A stretch of 64,000 nucleotides of DNA from assembly GCA_016715285.1 (NCBI GenBank), contig JADKAO010000003.1, positions 310,001 to 374,000 on the forward strand, in the 5' to 3' direction. Below, in pieces: positions 46,431 through 55,123 of this stretch (its first letter is position 1; each line of letters starts with the position of its first letter). The position numbers were made by a program, and so were the translations under genes. Under the pieces are notes generated by a model that saw only the letters and a list, made by a program, of their open reading frames with translations, was not told the DNA's origin and ran no database searches. This stretch comes from Actinomycetales bacterium (GTDB lineage Bacteria > Actinomycetota > Actinomycetes > Actinomycetales > Dermatophilaceae).

Positions 46431-47543
46431 GTGCCCAGATCCGCCGTAGCCCGTGCTCGCAGGCTGGTCGTCAAGGTCGGATCGAGTTCACTGACCAGCC
46501 CTGATGGTCGACTCGACGTCGGTCGGCTCGTCGCGCTGAGCAACGCGATCTCGGCCAAGCACAACACGGGCGCATCGGTTGTGCTGGTGTCTTCGGGTGC
46601 GATCGCCGCCGGGATGGGGCCGCTCGGGTTGGCCAAACGACCCAAGGACCTCGCGACCCAGCAGGCAGCGGCGAGCGTGGGGCAGGGAGCCCTGATCGCG
46701 GCATACCAACATGCCTTTGGTGCCCACGGCGTGACCGTCGGGCAGGTTCTCCTCACCATCGACGATGTCACCCGCCGCACGCACTATCTCAATGCGCGCC
46801 GCACCGTCGAGCGCCTCCTGGACCTGCGAGTCCTGCCGGTCATCAACGAAAACGACACGGTCGCAACGCATGAGATCCGCTTTGGCGACAACGACCGGCT
46901 CGCCGCCCTCGTCGCGCACCTCATCCACGCTGACGCCCTCGTGCTGCTATCAGACGTCGACGCGCTCTATGACGGGCCACCGTCGCGCGCAGGGACCAAG
47001 CGGATTCCGCTTGTGGGGGCCATTCGCGAGATCGCCGACGTCGATATCGCCGGAGCTGGCACTCAGGTCGGCACTGGCGGAATGAAGACCAAGGTCGAGG
47101 CTGCCGCGATCGCCACTTCGGCGGGGATCCCGACCCTGTTGACCGCGACCGATCTCGTCGGCGCTGCGCTGCATGGCGAGGACGTCGGCACCGTCTTCAC
47201 CCCGGGCCTGCGGCGCCCGCCGTCGCGTCTGCTGTGGCTGGCGCACGCGACCGACCCCCAGGGGCGGCTCATCCTCGACGAAGGGGCCGTCGCCGCCGTC
47301 GTCGGCCGCCGGAAGTCGTTGCTGCCCGCCGGAATTGTCAGCGTCGAGGGAAGCTTCAGCGGGGGAGACCCGGTCGATATCTGCGACCCGTCTGGGCGCA
47401 CCGTCGCGAGGGGCCTCGTGAACTACGGGTCCGACGAGTTGCCTGGACTCCTCGGCCGGTCGACCCGCGACTTGGCCCGCGAGCTCGGTCCCGAGTACCA
47501 ACGCGAAGTCATCCACCGAGACGCGCTGGTGGTCTTGCCCTAG
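46431..47543 (+). CDS. proB: Glutamate 5-kinase
   Basis: 370 residues from GTG 46431. First step of proline synthesis: phosphorylates L-glutamate. N-terminal kinase motif LVVKVGSSSLTSPDG, VLVSSGAIAAGM, NENDTVATHEIRFGDND and GTGGMKTKVEAA are diagnostic; a C-terminal PUA domain (about 275-365) is present. Followed by proA after a 65-base gap that holds an inverted pair of the dispersed octamer. Confidence 0.97.
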   Translation: MPRSAVARARRLVVKVGSSSLTSPDGRLDVGRLVALSNAISAKHNTGASVVLVSSGAIAAGMGPLGLAKRPKDLATQQAAASVGQGALIAAYQHAFGAHGVTVGQVLLTIDDVTRRTHYLNARRTVERLLDLRVLPVINENDTVATHEIRFGDNDRLAALVAHLIHADALVLLSDVDALYDGPPSRAGTKRIPLVGAIREIADVDIAGAGTQVGTGGMKTKVEAAAIATSAGIPTLLTATDLVGAALHGEDVGTVFTPGLRRPPSRLLWLAHATDPQGRLILDEGAVAAVVGRRKSLLPAGIVSVEGSFSGGDPVDICDPSGRTVARGLVNYGSDELPGLLGRSTRDLARELGPEYQREVIHRDALVVLP

Positions 47544-47563
47544 AGTGCCCACGTCCGCGACTC

Positions 47564-47600
47564 GGTATGCCGCCCGCGCGCCTGACCCGCTCGGCATACC
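47564..47600. repeat. Inverted octamer pair between proB and proA
   Basis: GGTATGCCG (47564-47572) and CGGCATACC (47592-47600), 9-bp stem with a 19-nt loop, within the 65-base intergenic gap. It could attenuate read-through or process the mRNA between proB and proA. Confidence 0.85.
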
Positions 47601-47608
47601 CTTGGCGC

Positions 47609-48892
47609 ATGGCTGAGCTCGATCCCGCTGTTGTCGCCCACGTCGCGGACCTCGCTCGCGCCGCCAAAGGCGCCTCTCGTCGCCTGGCGCTCCTGACTCG
47701 CGCTGACAAAGACGCGGCCCTCCTCGCAATCGCGGACGCCCTCGACGGGGCTATCCCGGTTGTGGTGGCCGCCAACGCGGAGGACCTTGACCGCGGGCGT
47801 GAGCGCGGGATGGCCGCCGGCCTGCTCGACCGCCTCATGCTCGACGAAGCCCGCATCCGAGCCATCGCGGCAGCGGTGCGCGAGGTGGCGGCGCTGCCGG
47901 ACCCGGTCGGCGAAGTTGTCCGTGGCTCGACGCTCGCCAATGGGCTCCAGGTGCGACAGGTCCGGGTGCCTATGGGCGTGGTCGGGATGATCTATGAGGC
48001 TCGCCCCAATGTCACCGTTGACGCCGCCACGCTCGGGATCAAGAGCGGCAACGCGGTCATCCTGCGAGGAGGGTCTGCTGCCGAGTCGAGCAACCGGGCG
48101 CTCGTTGGAGTGATCCGCGAGGCGCTTGCCGCTCGCGGGCTCCCGGCCGAGGCGGTGACCCTGCTCGACGGCGACGGCCATGATGCGGCGCGCGCCCTCA
48201 TGACCGCCCGCGGCCTCGTCGATCTCGTCATCCCGCGCGGTGGCGCCGATCTCATCCGGACGGTCGTCATGGAGTCGACGGTCCCGGTCATCGAGACTGG
48301 CATCGGCATCAACCATGTCTACGTCGATGCCAGTGCCGACCTCGACAAGGCGCTCGCCATCGTCATGAACTCCAAGACCCACCGGCCGAGCGTCTGCAAC
48401 GCCGCGGAGACGCTCCTCGTGCACGAGTCGGTCGCCGCCGACTTCCTCCCCAAGGCACTCGCCGGCTTGGGTGGCGCTGGGGTCCTCCTCCACGTGGGGC
48501 CGGGAGTCGAGGAGTATGCCGTGGCCGCGGGCGCGGCATACGAGCGCGCGTCTGAGACCGACTTCGACACCGAGTGGCACCGCCTGGAGATGAGCGTGCG
48601 TATCGTCCCGACCCTGGCCGAGGCGCTGGAGCACATCCATCAGCACGGGTCGATGCACACCGAAGTCATCGTGACCGAAAGCCGTTCGGCCGCAAGACGT
48701 TTTGTTGCCGAGGTCGATGCGGCCGCGGTGATGGTCAACGCGTCGAGTCGGTTTACCGATGGCGGTCAGTTTGGGATGGGCGCCGAGATCGGCATCTCAA
48801 CCCAGAAGCTCCACGCCCGTGGCCCGATGGCGTTGCCCGAACTCACCACCACGAAGTGGGTCGTCGAAGGCGACGGTCACGTCAGGTCGTGA
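47609..48892 (+). CDS. proA: Gamma-glutamyl phosphate reductase
   Basis: 427 residues from ATG 47609. Reduces glutamyl 5-phosphate to the semialdehyde with NADPH. The catalytic Cys is in THRPSVCNAAETLL; MGVVGMIYEARPNVTVDAA, GIKSGNAVILRGG and the C-terminal RFTDGGQFGMGAEIGIST are the family blocks. The frame is open upstream to 47234 inside proB, which is an overlap artefact. It ends with a 16-base convergent overlap with the glycosyltransferase gene. Confidence 0.97.
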   Translation: MAELDPAVVAHVADLARAAKGASRRLALLTRADKDAALLAIADALDGAIPVVVAANAEDLDRGRERGMAAGLLDRLMLDEARIRAIAAAVREVAALPDPVGEVVRGSTLANGLQVRQVRVPMGVVGMIYEARPNVTVDAATLGIKSGNAVILRGGSAAESSNRALVGVIREALAARGLPAEAVTLLDGDGHDAARALMTARGLVDLVIPRGGADLIRTVVMESTVPVIETGIGINHVYVDASADLDKALAIVMNSKTHRPSVCNAAETLLVHESVAADFLPKALAGLGGAGVLLHVGPGVEEYAVAAGAAYERASETDFDTEWHRLEMSVRIVPTLAEALEHIHQHGSMHTEVIVTESRSAARRFVAEVDAAAVMVNASSRFTDGGQFGMGAEIGISTQKLHARGPMALPELTTTKWVVEGDGHVRS

Positions 48893-49871
48893 CTCGGTGT
48901 CGCCTGGGGCACTGATGGGGAGGCCGTCGGCGCCGGCAGGTTCAGGCTGTCATAGGCGATGAAGTAGCTCGGCCGCCCCTGCATCTGGGTGTACATCCGG
49001 CCGACATATTCACCGAGGAGCCCGAGGCAAAACAGCTGCACCGCACCGACTCCCGCAACGATCAACACCGTGGACGTCCACCCCGGGATGGTCGTGCCGA
49101 CCCGTGAGGCGATGGCAAGGGCGAGCGCCGCGAACGCGATGAGGATCGCCCCGCCGATGCCGAGGTAGGTCGCCAGCCGCAGCGGGAACAGCGAGAAGCC
49201 GGTGACCGAGTCGAGCGAGAGTTTGATCATCTTGAGCAGGGGGTATTTGGAGGTCCCGGCCGCGCGCTCGTCCCTGCGATAGCCAATCGAGGCCGACGGG
49301 AACCCCAGCGCTGGCACGATGAACCGCAAGACCCGACCATGCTCGGGGAGGGCATTAATCGCGTCGACCGTGGCTCGCGACATGAGGCGGAAGTCGCCGG
49401 CGTCGGATTGGGCCTTGGTGCCCGAGATCTTGCGGATGAAGGCGTAGAAGCCCGCGCACTCGTGCGTTTAAACGCCGAATCGGTGGTGCGGTCGTTGCGG
49501 ACGCCATAGACGACGTCCACATCCTCACGGAGGGCGGTGGCGAGCATGTCGGCGATGACCTCGGGTGGGTCTTGCAGGTCCGCGTCAATCGTGACGACGT
49601 AGGCCCCGCGCGCGTGTGCGAGTCCAGCTGAGATCGCCGCCTGGTGCCCGGAGTTGGCTCGCAGCCGCAGCACCCGCACCTGGGCCCAATCACGCCGGAG
49701 CTTCTGCAGGAGGGCGGGGGTGAGGTCGCTGCTCCCGTCGTCGACACAGACGACTTCGTATGCCGTGTCGAGCCCGTCGAGCACCGGACGCAGGCGCCCG
49801 GCGAGCAACGGCAGGACGTCCTGCTCGTTGTACATCGGGATCACGACCGACAACTCGGGGTTCATAGGCAT
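48877..49871 (-). pseudogene. Frameshifted family 2 glycosyltransferase (GtrB/DPM1-like)
   Basis: The N-terminal part from ATG 49871 reads SVVIPMYNEQDVLPLLAGRL, CVDDGSSDLTPALL and TIDADLQDPPEVIADML (the DxD-type site) and continues to DSAFKRTSA. The expected GFYAFIRKISGTKAQSDAGD then resumes in another frame, so one base is missing near 49460. The C-terminal part keeps FRLMSRATVDAINALPEHGR and two membrane helices (LGIGGAILIAFAALALAIAS and STVLIVAGVGAVQLFCLGLL) followed by GEYVGRMYTQMQGRPSY. Intact members move sugars onto polyprenyl phosphate. Either a real mutation or a one-base sequencing error. Confidence 0.8.
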
Positions 49872-49935
49872 CAGCGTAAAGCGCGCGCAGCCCCTCCCTG
49901 TCAGTCACCTTGTGACGGCCGCTAAGATGTGCCGC

Positions 49936-50130
49936 ATGTCCGCGAGCGTCCTGCCTGTCCTGATCAACGCCGAAGAGGCGACCCGTGAGCTTCCGATGAA
50001 CGCCGTGATGTATGGCGTCATCGCCTTTGCTGTCCTCTTGCTCTTGCTCGCCTTCCTGTGGAGCTTCCGCGGCGCGGCATACAAGGTGCGCGACAAGCAC
50101 GCGCGCCCGAGCGCCGGGGGCCACCACTGA
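49936..50130 (+). CDS. Small single-pass membrane protein upstream of nadD
   Basis: 64 residues from ATG 49936 (ATG 49927 is also possible). One membrane helix, MYGVIAFAVLLLLLAFLWSF (about residues 24-43), followed by RGAAYKVRDKHARP. Proteins of this kind with the ELPMNAVMYGVIAF start stand before nadD in many actinobacteria; function unknown. Its stop overlaps the proposed nadD start codon. Confidence 0.7.
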   Translation: MSASVLPVLINAEEATRELPMNAVMYGVIAFAVLLLLLAFLWSFRGAAYKVRDKHARPSAGGHH

Positions 50131-50729
50131 GTCGACGCATCGGCGTCATGGGTGGGACGTTTGATCCCATCCACCACGGGCACCTGGTCGCTGCCAGCGA
50201 GGTGCAAGCCCTGCTCGATCTGGATGAAGTGATCTTCGTCCCCACCGGGCAGCCATGGCAGAAGACCGGCCGGGACGTCGCTCCGGCCGAGCACCGCTAT
50301 CTCATGACGGTCGTCGCGACCGCGTCAAACCCTCGTTTCACCGTGTCTCGCGTGGACATCGACCGCGGTGGACCGACCTACACCATCGACACGCTGCGCG
50401 ATCTCTCCCGCGAGCGTGCGGGCGATGAGTTGTTCTTCATCACCGGCGCCGACGCGCTCGCCCAGATCTTCACGTGGAAAGACGTCGACGAACTCTGGCA
50501 ACTCGCACACTTCGTCGGCGTGACGAGGCCCGGCCACGAGCTCTCAGATCGTGGCTTACCCGAAGATCGGGTTACCCTGCAGGAGGTGCCGGCGATGGCG
50601 ATCTCCTCAACGGACTGCCGGGATCGGGTGCGCCGCGGGGAGCCGGTCTGGTATCTCGTGCCGGACGGCGTTGTCCAATACATCACCAAGCACCATCTCT
50701 ATGCCCAAAAACAACCGTTAAGGAACCGC
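50127..50729 (+). CDS. nadD: Nicotinate-nucleotide adenylyltransferase, in one frame with rsfS
   Basis: 201 codons up to the rsfS start. Forms nicotinic acid adenine dinucleotide from NaMN and ATP. RRIGVMGGTFDPIHHGHLV holds the nucleotidyltransferase HxGH motif, followed by VPTGQPWQKT, FFITGADALAQIFTWKD and the ISSTDCRDRVRRG motif. No ATG or GTG lies at the family start; the codon there is CTG 50127, overlapping the previous TGA, with GGGGG upstream; ATG 50148 would cut the conserved start. There is no stop before rsfS. Confidence 0.92.
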
Positions 50730-51140
50730 GTGAGCGCGACTGAACGATCCATCTCGCTGGCCAAGGCCGCTGCTGAGGCTGCGGCCGACAAGATCGCGTC
50801 GGATGTCGTGGCGATCGACGTCAGCGCCCAACTCGCATTGACCGACATCTTCGTGATCGCTTCGGCGTCCAACGATCGCCAGGTCGGCGCGATCGTTGAC
50901 GAGATCGAAGAACGACTGCGCGAGCAAGGCGTCAAGGCTCGACGCCGCGAGGGTGCCCGAGAGGGCCGCTGGGTGCTCATTGACTTTGGCGACATCGTCG
51001 TCCACGTCCAGCACGACGAGGAACGCGACTACTACCAACTCGAGCGGCTGTGGGGCGATTGCCCGCGCGTCGACCTCGACTCGGTCAAGGCGCCTGCCCG
51101 GCCCGAGCCGGCTCCGATGGCAGTCGCCTCCGCAGACTGA
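50730..51140 (+). CDS. rsfS: Ribosomal silencing factor RsfS
   Basis: 136 residues from GTG 50730, preceded by AAGGAA 5 bases upstream, so it has its own translation signals although nadD reads into it. RsfS binds L14 and blocks subunit joining when nutrients are scarce. AAAEAAADKIASDVVAIDVS, LTDIFVIASASNDRQVGAIV and GRWVLIDFGDIVVHVQHDEE are the family blocks. The C-terminal 20 residues are Pro/Ala-rich. Confidence 0.94.
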   Translation: MSATERSISLAKAAAEAAADKIASDVVAIDVSAQLALTDIFVIASASNDRQVGAIVDEIEERLREQGVKARRREGAREGRWVLIDFGDIVVHVQHDEERDYYQLERLWGDCPRVDLDSVKAPARPEPAPMAVASAD

Positions 51141-51167
51141 TGCCTACCCGGATGTCCGGCTTCCCGG

Positions 51168-51876
51168 GTGCCGGACACCCGGCAGCTCGTGCTCGTGCGC
51201 CACGGCCGGACCAGCTGGAATCTCACCAAACGGGCCCAGGGGCACACTGATATTGAGCTTGACGAGGTCGGTCATCGCCAGGGCCGCGGCTATGGCTCCC
51301 TACGTCGCGGCACTGCGCCCGGCTCGCATCTGGTCGAGTGACCTCGCGCGCGCGAGCCAGACCGCGGCATACATCTCTGAGCTTTGTGGTGTGCCCGTTG
51401 TGACCGATGAGCGACTGCGTGAGTACTCCGTCGGGTCGCGGTCCGGAATGACGCGCGCTGAGTTCGAGGAGACGTTCCCGCGGGAGTATGCCGCGTGGCT
51501 GGCAGGCGACGAGTCGATCCTTTTGCCCGGGGCGGAGTCGACCGCGGACGTGCTGGCGCGGATGGTGCCAGCACTGCGCGGATATCTGGAGTCGCTTGGG
51601 GCGGGGGAGACCGGGGTCGTCGTGACGCATGGGGCGTGCTTGCGGGCGGCGATGCTTGAGTTGTTGGACCTGCCCCAGTCAGCTGACGAAGCCTTTGCGA
51701 CGATGGGCAACTGCACGTGGACGACGTTGCAGGAGAACGTGTTTGGTGGCCGGTTGCGGATCGCTAGGTATAACACGAGGTGTACCTGCGGACGGTGCTG
51801 GCGAGGAAGGTCGAGCCGATTTCGCGTCGACGCGCGCTTTAGCCTAAACTCTGTCGAGTTGCCCGGGATCGCCTAG
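51168..51876 (+). pseudogene. Frameshifted histidine phosphatase (phosphoglycerate mutase family)
   Basis: Starting at GTG 51168, frame one reads RQLVLVRHGRTSWNL and GHTDIELDEVGHRQ, with the RHG catalytic motif, then diverges near 51285. Frame two continues at once with MAPYVAALRPARIWSSDLAR, ERLREYSVGSRSGMTRAEFE and the second motif TGVVVTHGACLRAAMLELL. A 1- or 2-base indel in the GC-rich stretch 51272-51290 joins them. Same place as the Rv2419c phosphatase after rsfS in mycobacteria. Probably intact in the organism if the indel is an error. Confidence 0.8.
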
Positions 51877-51881
51877 GCGGC

Positions 51882-51954
51882 GGGGCTGTAGCGCAGTTGG
51901 TAGCGCACCTCCATGGCATGGAGGGGGTCAGGGGTTCGAATCCCCTCAGCTCCA
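51882..51954 (+). tRNA. tRNA-Ala (anticodon GGC)
   Basis: 73 nt. Acceptor GGGGCTG pairs with CAGCTCC; D arm GCGC-AGTTGGTA-GCGC; anticodon stem CTCCA/TGGAG with loop TGGCATG, anticodon GGC; T arm GGGGTTCGAATCCCC; discriminator A. CCA not encoded. Confidence 0.95.
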
Positions 51955-52061
51955 CAATTTGACAGTTCAACTAAAGGCCCGAGCCGCCACGGCTCGGGCC
52001 TTAGTCACGTGCGGCCGGGCGGTGAGGTCGCCTGAGTTCTGGATTGCTGTTGGGCCGTCAG

Positions 52062-52487
52062 TCAGTCGATCGGCGTTGCTGAGCCGGGGTCGTCCGCACA
52101 GCGGCGCGCGTGCTCGGCGGCAGACTCCAGGATGCAGAACACATTGCCTTCGGGGTCGGCGAGCACGACCCATCCCTCATCGCCGGCCTGCCCTATGTCG
52201 GCACGAGTTGCCCCGAGTTGGAGTGCACGAGTCACTGCTCCTCGCTGGTCCGCGGGGCGCAGGTCGAGGTGAATGATCTGGTGGGTCCCGGGCCCTTGGG
52301 AGGGTTCCAGCGTCGGCTGAATCAGCACAGCAGGTCCATGCCCATCCGGGTCGCGCAGGAGGACCGATTCGGAGTGGTTCGGCGCCACGGCATACCCGAG
52401 GAGGTCTCTCCAGAACCGGGCCACGGCGCGCTTGTCGCGCGCCTTGATCGTGATTGTGGCGATGGCTAGGGGCGCGCTGGACGGCAT
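52062..52487 (-). CDS. VOC (glyoxalase-like) family protein
   Basis: 141 residues. Two beta-alpha-beta units of the vicinal oxygen chelate fold: IATITIKARDKRAVARFWRD with QIIHLDLRPADQRGAVTRA, and DGHGPAVLIQP with DEGWVVLADPEGNVFCILE. The last matches the DPEGNxF signature of glyoxalase-like dioxygenase-fold proteins in actinobacteria. Substrate unknown. Convergent with tRNA-Ala. Confidence 0.85.
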   Translation of the reverse strand: MPSSAPLAIATITIKARDKRAVARFWRDLLGYAVAPNHSESVLLRDPDGHGPAVLIQPTLEPSQGPGTHQIIHLDLRPADQRGAVTRALQLGATRADIGQAGDEGWVVLADPEGNVFCILESAAEHARRCADDPGSATPID

Positions 52488-52644
52488 ACCGAGCAGTGTG
52501 CCAGCCCAGAAACACGGGTCCGGGGCGCTTCGGTGAGCGAAGCTGCGCTTAGCAGAGGGTGCAGCCTCAGTGAAGTGCGGCCAACCTCAGCGGAGCCGGA
52601 ATTCGGAAGCCGGGCAGCCAAGCCAGCGCCCGCCACATGCAGGA

Positions 52645-52716
52645 CGTCCCCGCCAGCCGAAGCTGAGCGGGGACGCCCGGTGATGCGAGTCAGTCTGACT
52701 CAGTGAGTCGCAGACT
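52645..52716 (-). terminator. Two hairpins downstream of csp
   Basis: A hairpin at 52692-52716 (AGTCTG-ACTCA against TGAGT-CG-CAGACT, one bulge) lies 5 bases past the csp stop; a second stem CGTCCCCGC/GCGGGGACG spans 52645-52675. No T run follows, so termination strength is uncertain. Confidence 0.45.
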
Positions 52717-52721
52717 GAAGA

Positions 52722-52925
52722 TCAGATGCTGCGGACCTTGTCGGCCTGCGGGCCCTTCTGGCCCTGGTTGACCTCGAACTCGACGCGCTGGCCCTCGTCG
52801 AGCGAGCGGTAGCCGCTGGTCTCGATGGCCGAGTAGTGGACGAACACGTCCGGGCCGCCACCATCCTGAGCGATGAAGCCGAAGCCCTTTTCAGCGTTGA
52901 ACCACTTAACGGAACCTTGTGCCAT
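52722..52925 (-). CDS. Cold shock protein (CspA family)
   Basis: 67 residues. OB-fold RNA/DNA-binding protein with both RNP motifs: KWFNAEKGFGFIAQ (RNP1 GFGFI) and DVFVHYSAI (RNP2 VFVH). Full length. It acts as an RNA chaperone and antiterminator. Between its start and the terminator of the upstream carboxylase gene there are about 90 bases that must hold its promoter and leader. Confidence 0.95.
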   Translation of the reverse strand: MAQGSVKWFNAEKGFGFIAQDGGGPDVFVHYSAIETSGYRSLDEGQRVEFEVNQGQKGPQADKVRSI

Positions 52926-53016
52926 GAATTTCTGTCCTTCACATGGGGAGCCACCACCGTGGTGGATCCTGTGGCTGCTGTCCCCATGACCGCCACATTG
53001 TGGCCGGTAATGAAAA

Positions 53017-53040
53017 GGCCCGCCGAATCGGTGGCGGGCC
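53017..53040 (-). terminator. Intrinsic terminator of the carboxyltransferase operon
   Basis: GGCCCGCC (53017-53024) and GGCGGGCC (53033-53040), 8-nt loop; on the minus strand the stem is followed by TTTT (53013-53016). It separates the carboxyltransferase gene from csp. Confidence 0.8.
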
Positions 53041-53118
53041 CTGCTCTTGCGAACTGAAACTGCAACTGCGGCAAACACTAGCACGTATGCCGTCCGCCCA
53101 CCTCACAGGTGCTTCTGA

Positions 53119-54630
53119 CTAGCGCCCGCTGCGACCCAAGGCCCGATACCGGGCCAGCCGGGCAGCCAACCTCACCTCAGCTGGCGCCCGCCACAACGCA
53201 TCTAATTCCTGATGAATCGCCTCGGTCATCCGCTGGCAGAAGGCCTCCGGCTCGCTTGCGGCGTCGGGATGCTCGGGCACGATCCGGTCGACAATCCCGT
53301 CGGCCAACAGATCGGTCGCTCGCACCCGCTGCAGGTCGGCCATCTCGTGGGCCCGATCAGGGGTTCGGTGCACGATCGCAGACGCGCCCTCTGGCGGCAG
53401 CGGCGACAGCCACGCGTGCTGTGCACAGATCACCCGGTCAGCTGGCAGGATCGCCAGGGCTCCGCCCCCAGTCCCTTGGCCAAGAAGCACACACAGGGTC
53501 GGCGCAGGCAGCATGACGAGGTCGGCGAGGGACCGCGCGATCTCACCCGCGAGCCCGCCCTCCTCAGCCTCCTGAGACAAGGCAGCACCCTCGGTGTCGA
53601 TGATCGACACGAGGGGCAGGTTGAGGTCAGCAGCCAACCGGATGCCGCGTCGCGCCACCCGCAACCCGCCCGGACCAAGTGGGTCCTCAAGGGTCTTGCG
53701 ATGCCGATCCTGCCCGAGCACGATCGCCGGCGTCCCGCCGAAGCGTGCGAGCGCCAGCAGCATCCCGGGATCGTGTTCGCCCTGCCCGGTGCCGCGCAAG
53801 CGCAAGACATCAGACGCGCCCAGCTTGAGCAGCGTCTTGACCCCTGGTCGTGACGTCTTGCGGGACAACAGGATTGAGTCCCACGCGGGCAGGGGAGCCT
53901 CGAGGCCGGCATACGGGTCGGGGATGTGCCCGGGCACCGCGGGGAGGTCGGTATGCCGTGCGTCAAGGATCCCGAGGATCCTTGAGGCCATGTCGGCGAG
54001 CCGCTCGACCGGGATGAGTGCGTCGATGATTCCGCGCTCGTAGAGGTTCTCGGCGGTCTGCACCCCAGGGGGGAACGGGCGGCCATAGAGCGCCTCATAG
54101 ACCCGCGCCCCGAGGAAGCCAATCGTCGACCCAGGCTCCGCGACAGTCACGTGCCCCAGCGACCCCCACGAGGCCAGCACGCCACCGGTCGTCGGATGCC
54201 GCAGATAGACGACATAGGGCAAGCCAGCGGCCTTAAACGACGCTACCGATGCCGAAATCTTCACCATGCCGAGGAACGCTGGCGTGCCCTCTTGCATCCG
54301 CGTCCCGCCGGATGAGGGAGCGGCAAACATCGGCAATCCCTCGCGCCGCGCGCGCTCGAACGCCACGACAATGCGCTCGGCTGCGGCGAGCCCGATCGAC
54401 CCTGCCAGGAACCTGAACTCCCCAGCAACATAAGCGATCCGGCGGCCCTTGATCCGGCCCTCACCCGTGACGATCGCCTCGTCGACGCCGCTGGCCTCGG
54501 CAGCGGCAGCCAGCTCCACGGCATACGCCGATCCGGGCTGTGCCACCTCCAAAGGCGCGGTGTCCCAGGAGACCTGGCTCCCCGGGTCGAGGACGGTGTC
54601 GAGCAGGGCGCGGGCGCCGAGACGTGACAT
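53119..54630 (-). CDS. Acyl-CoA carboxylase carboxyltransferase, fused beta and alpha (AccD3-like)
   Basis: 503 residues from ATG 54630. Two crotonase-like halves: N-terminal AccD-like (about 20-260; GRIKGRRIAYVAGEFRFLAG, PSSGGTRMQEG, YLRHPTTGGVLASWGSLG, EPGSTIGFLGARVYEAL) and C-terminal AccA-like (about 290-490; FGGTPAIVLGQDRHRK, SIIDTEGAALSQEAEEGG, LLGQGTGGGALAILPADRV). It transfers carboxyl from biotin to an acyl-CoA; size and fusion fit actinobacterial AccD3 (Rv0904c). The frame is open to 54750 but the family starts at MSRLGARALLDTVL. The thioesterase gene lies 16 bases upstream. Confidence 0.9.
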   Translation of the reverse strand: MSRLGARALLDTVLDPGSQVSWDTAPLEVAQPGSAYAVELAAAAEASGVDEAIVTGEGRIKGRRIAYVAGEFRFLAGSIGLAAAERIVVAFERARREGLPMFAAPSSGGTRMQEGTPAFLGMVKISASVASFKAAGLPYVVYLRHPTTGGVLASWGSLGHVTVAEPGSTIGFLGARVYEALYGRPFPPGVQTAENLYERGIIDALIPVERLADMASRILGILDARHTDLPAVPGHIPDPYAGLEAPLPAWDSILLSRKTSRPGVKTLLKLGASDVLRLRGTGQGEHDPGMLLALARFGGTPAIVLGQDRHRKTLEDPLGPGGLRVARRGIRLAADLNLPLVSIIDTEGAALSQEAEEGGLAGEIARSLADLVMLPAPTLCVLLGQGTGGGALAILPADRVICAQHAWLSPLPPEGASAIVHRTPDRAHEMADLQRVRATDLLADGIVDRIVPEHPDAASEPEAFCQRMTEAIHQELDALWRAPAEVRLAARLARYRALGRSGR

Positions 54631-54646
54631 GGCCGCAGGCCCGGGA

Positions 54647-55018
54647 CTACTGGGCGGTGAACCGCGCCATGAACCGGTCGGGATCGACGACCCGCCGGTG
54701 GATCTCGCCTGCGGCGATGGCCTGGTCTTCCTCGTCGAACGCCGCGACATGGAAGATAAGCCGCCGCCCGTCGCTCACCGCCCGCGAACACTCGCAGCGG
54801 ACCTTGTGGCCGACCGGGGTGGCCTTGAGGTGTTCGACCTTGACGAGGGTGCCGACCGTGGTCTGACCCTCGGGGATCGTCACCTTGGCCGTGGCCTGCG
54901 TGAGCCGCTCGAGCCAGTTGATAAGTCGGGGTGTCGCCAGGACCGGGAGGTCTCCGCTGCCGAGCTCGGCGGCGGTGTCTTGGTCGGTGACTGTGTGCGT
55001 GCTGATTTCCAGCGCCAT
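54647..55018 (-). CDS. Hotdog-fold thioesterase (FlK-like)
   Basis: 123 residues. VTDQDTAAELGSGDLPVLATPRLINWLE and GQTTVGTLVKVEHLKATPVGHKVRCEC follow the small FlK-type hotdog thioesterase family (read in parts). Catalytic Thr/Glu/His of FlK correspond to the T-P-R-L, G-x-T and H-x-x-A-T-P positions. It would hydrolyse an acyl-CoA and stands in an operon with the carboxyltransferase. Start ATG 55018; the open frame upstream to 55720 is antisense to the lysoplasmalogenase gene. Confidence 0.82.
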   Translation of the reverse strand: MALEISTHTVTDQDTAAELGSGDLPVLATPRLINWLERLTQATAKVTIPEGQTTVGTLVKVEHLKATPVGHKVRCECSRAVSDGRRLIFHVAAFDEEDQAIAAGEIHRRVVDPDRFMARFTAQ

Positions 55019-55123
55019 AACTCCACTGTATGCCGCTGCGCCCCCAGGCGCCGGGTCAAACCGCCTGGCCGCTCCCGCGAGGCGAGTTGCACCGCATCCC
55101 CGAGAGTGCGAGAAAGTAACCCC

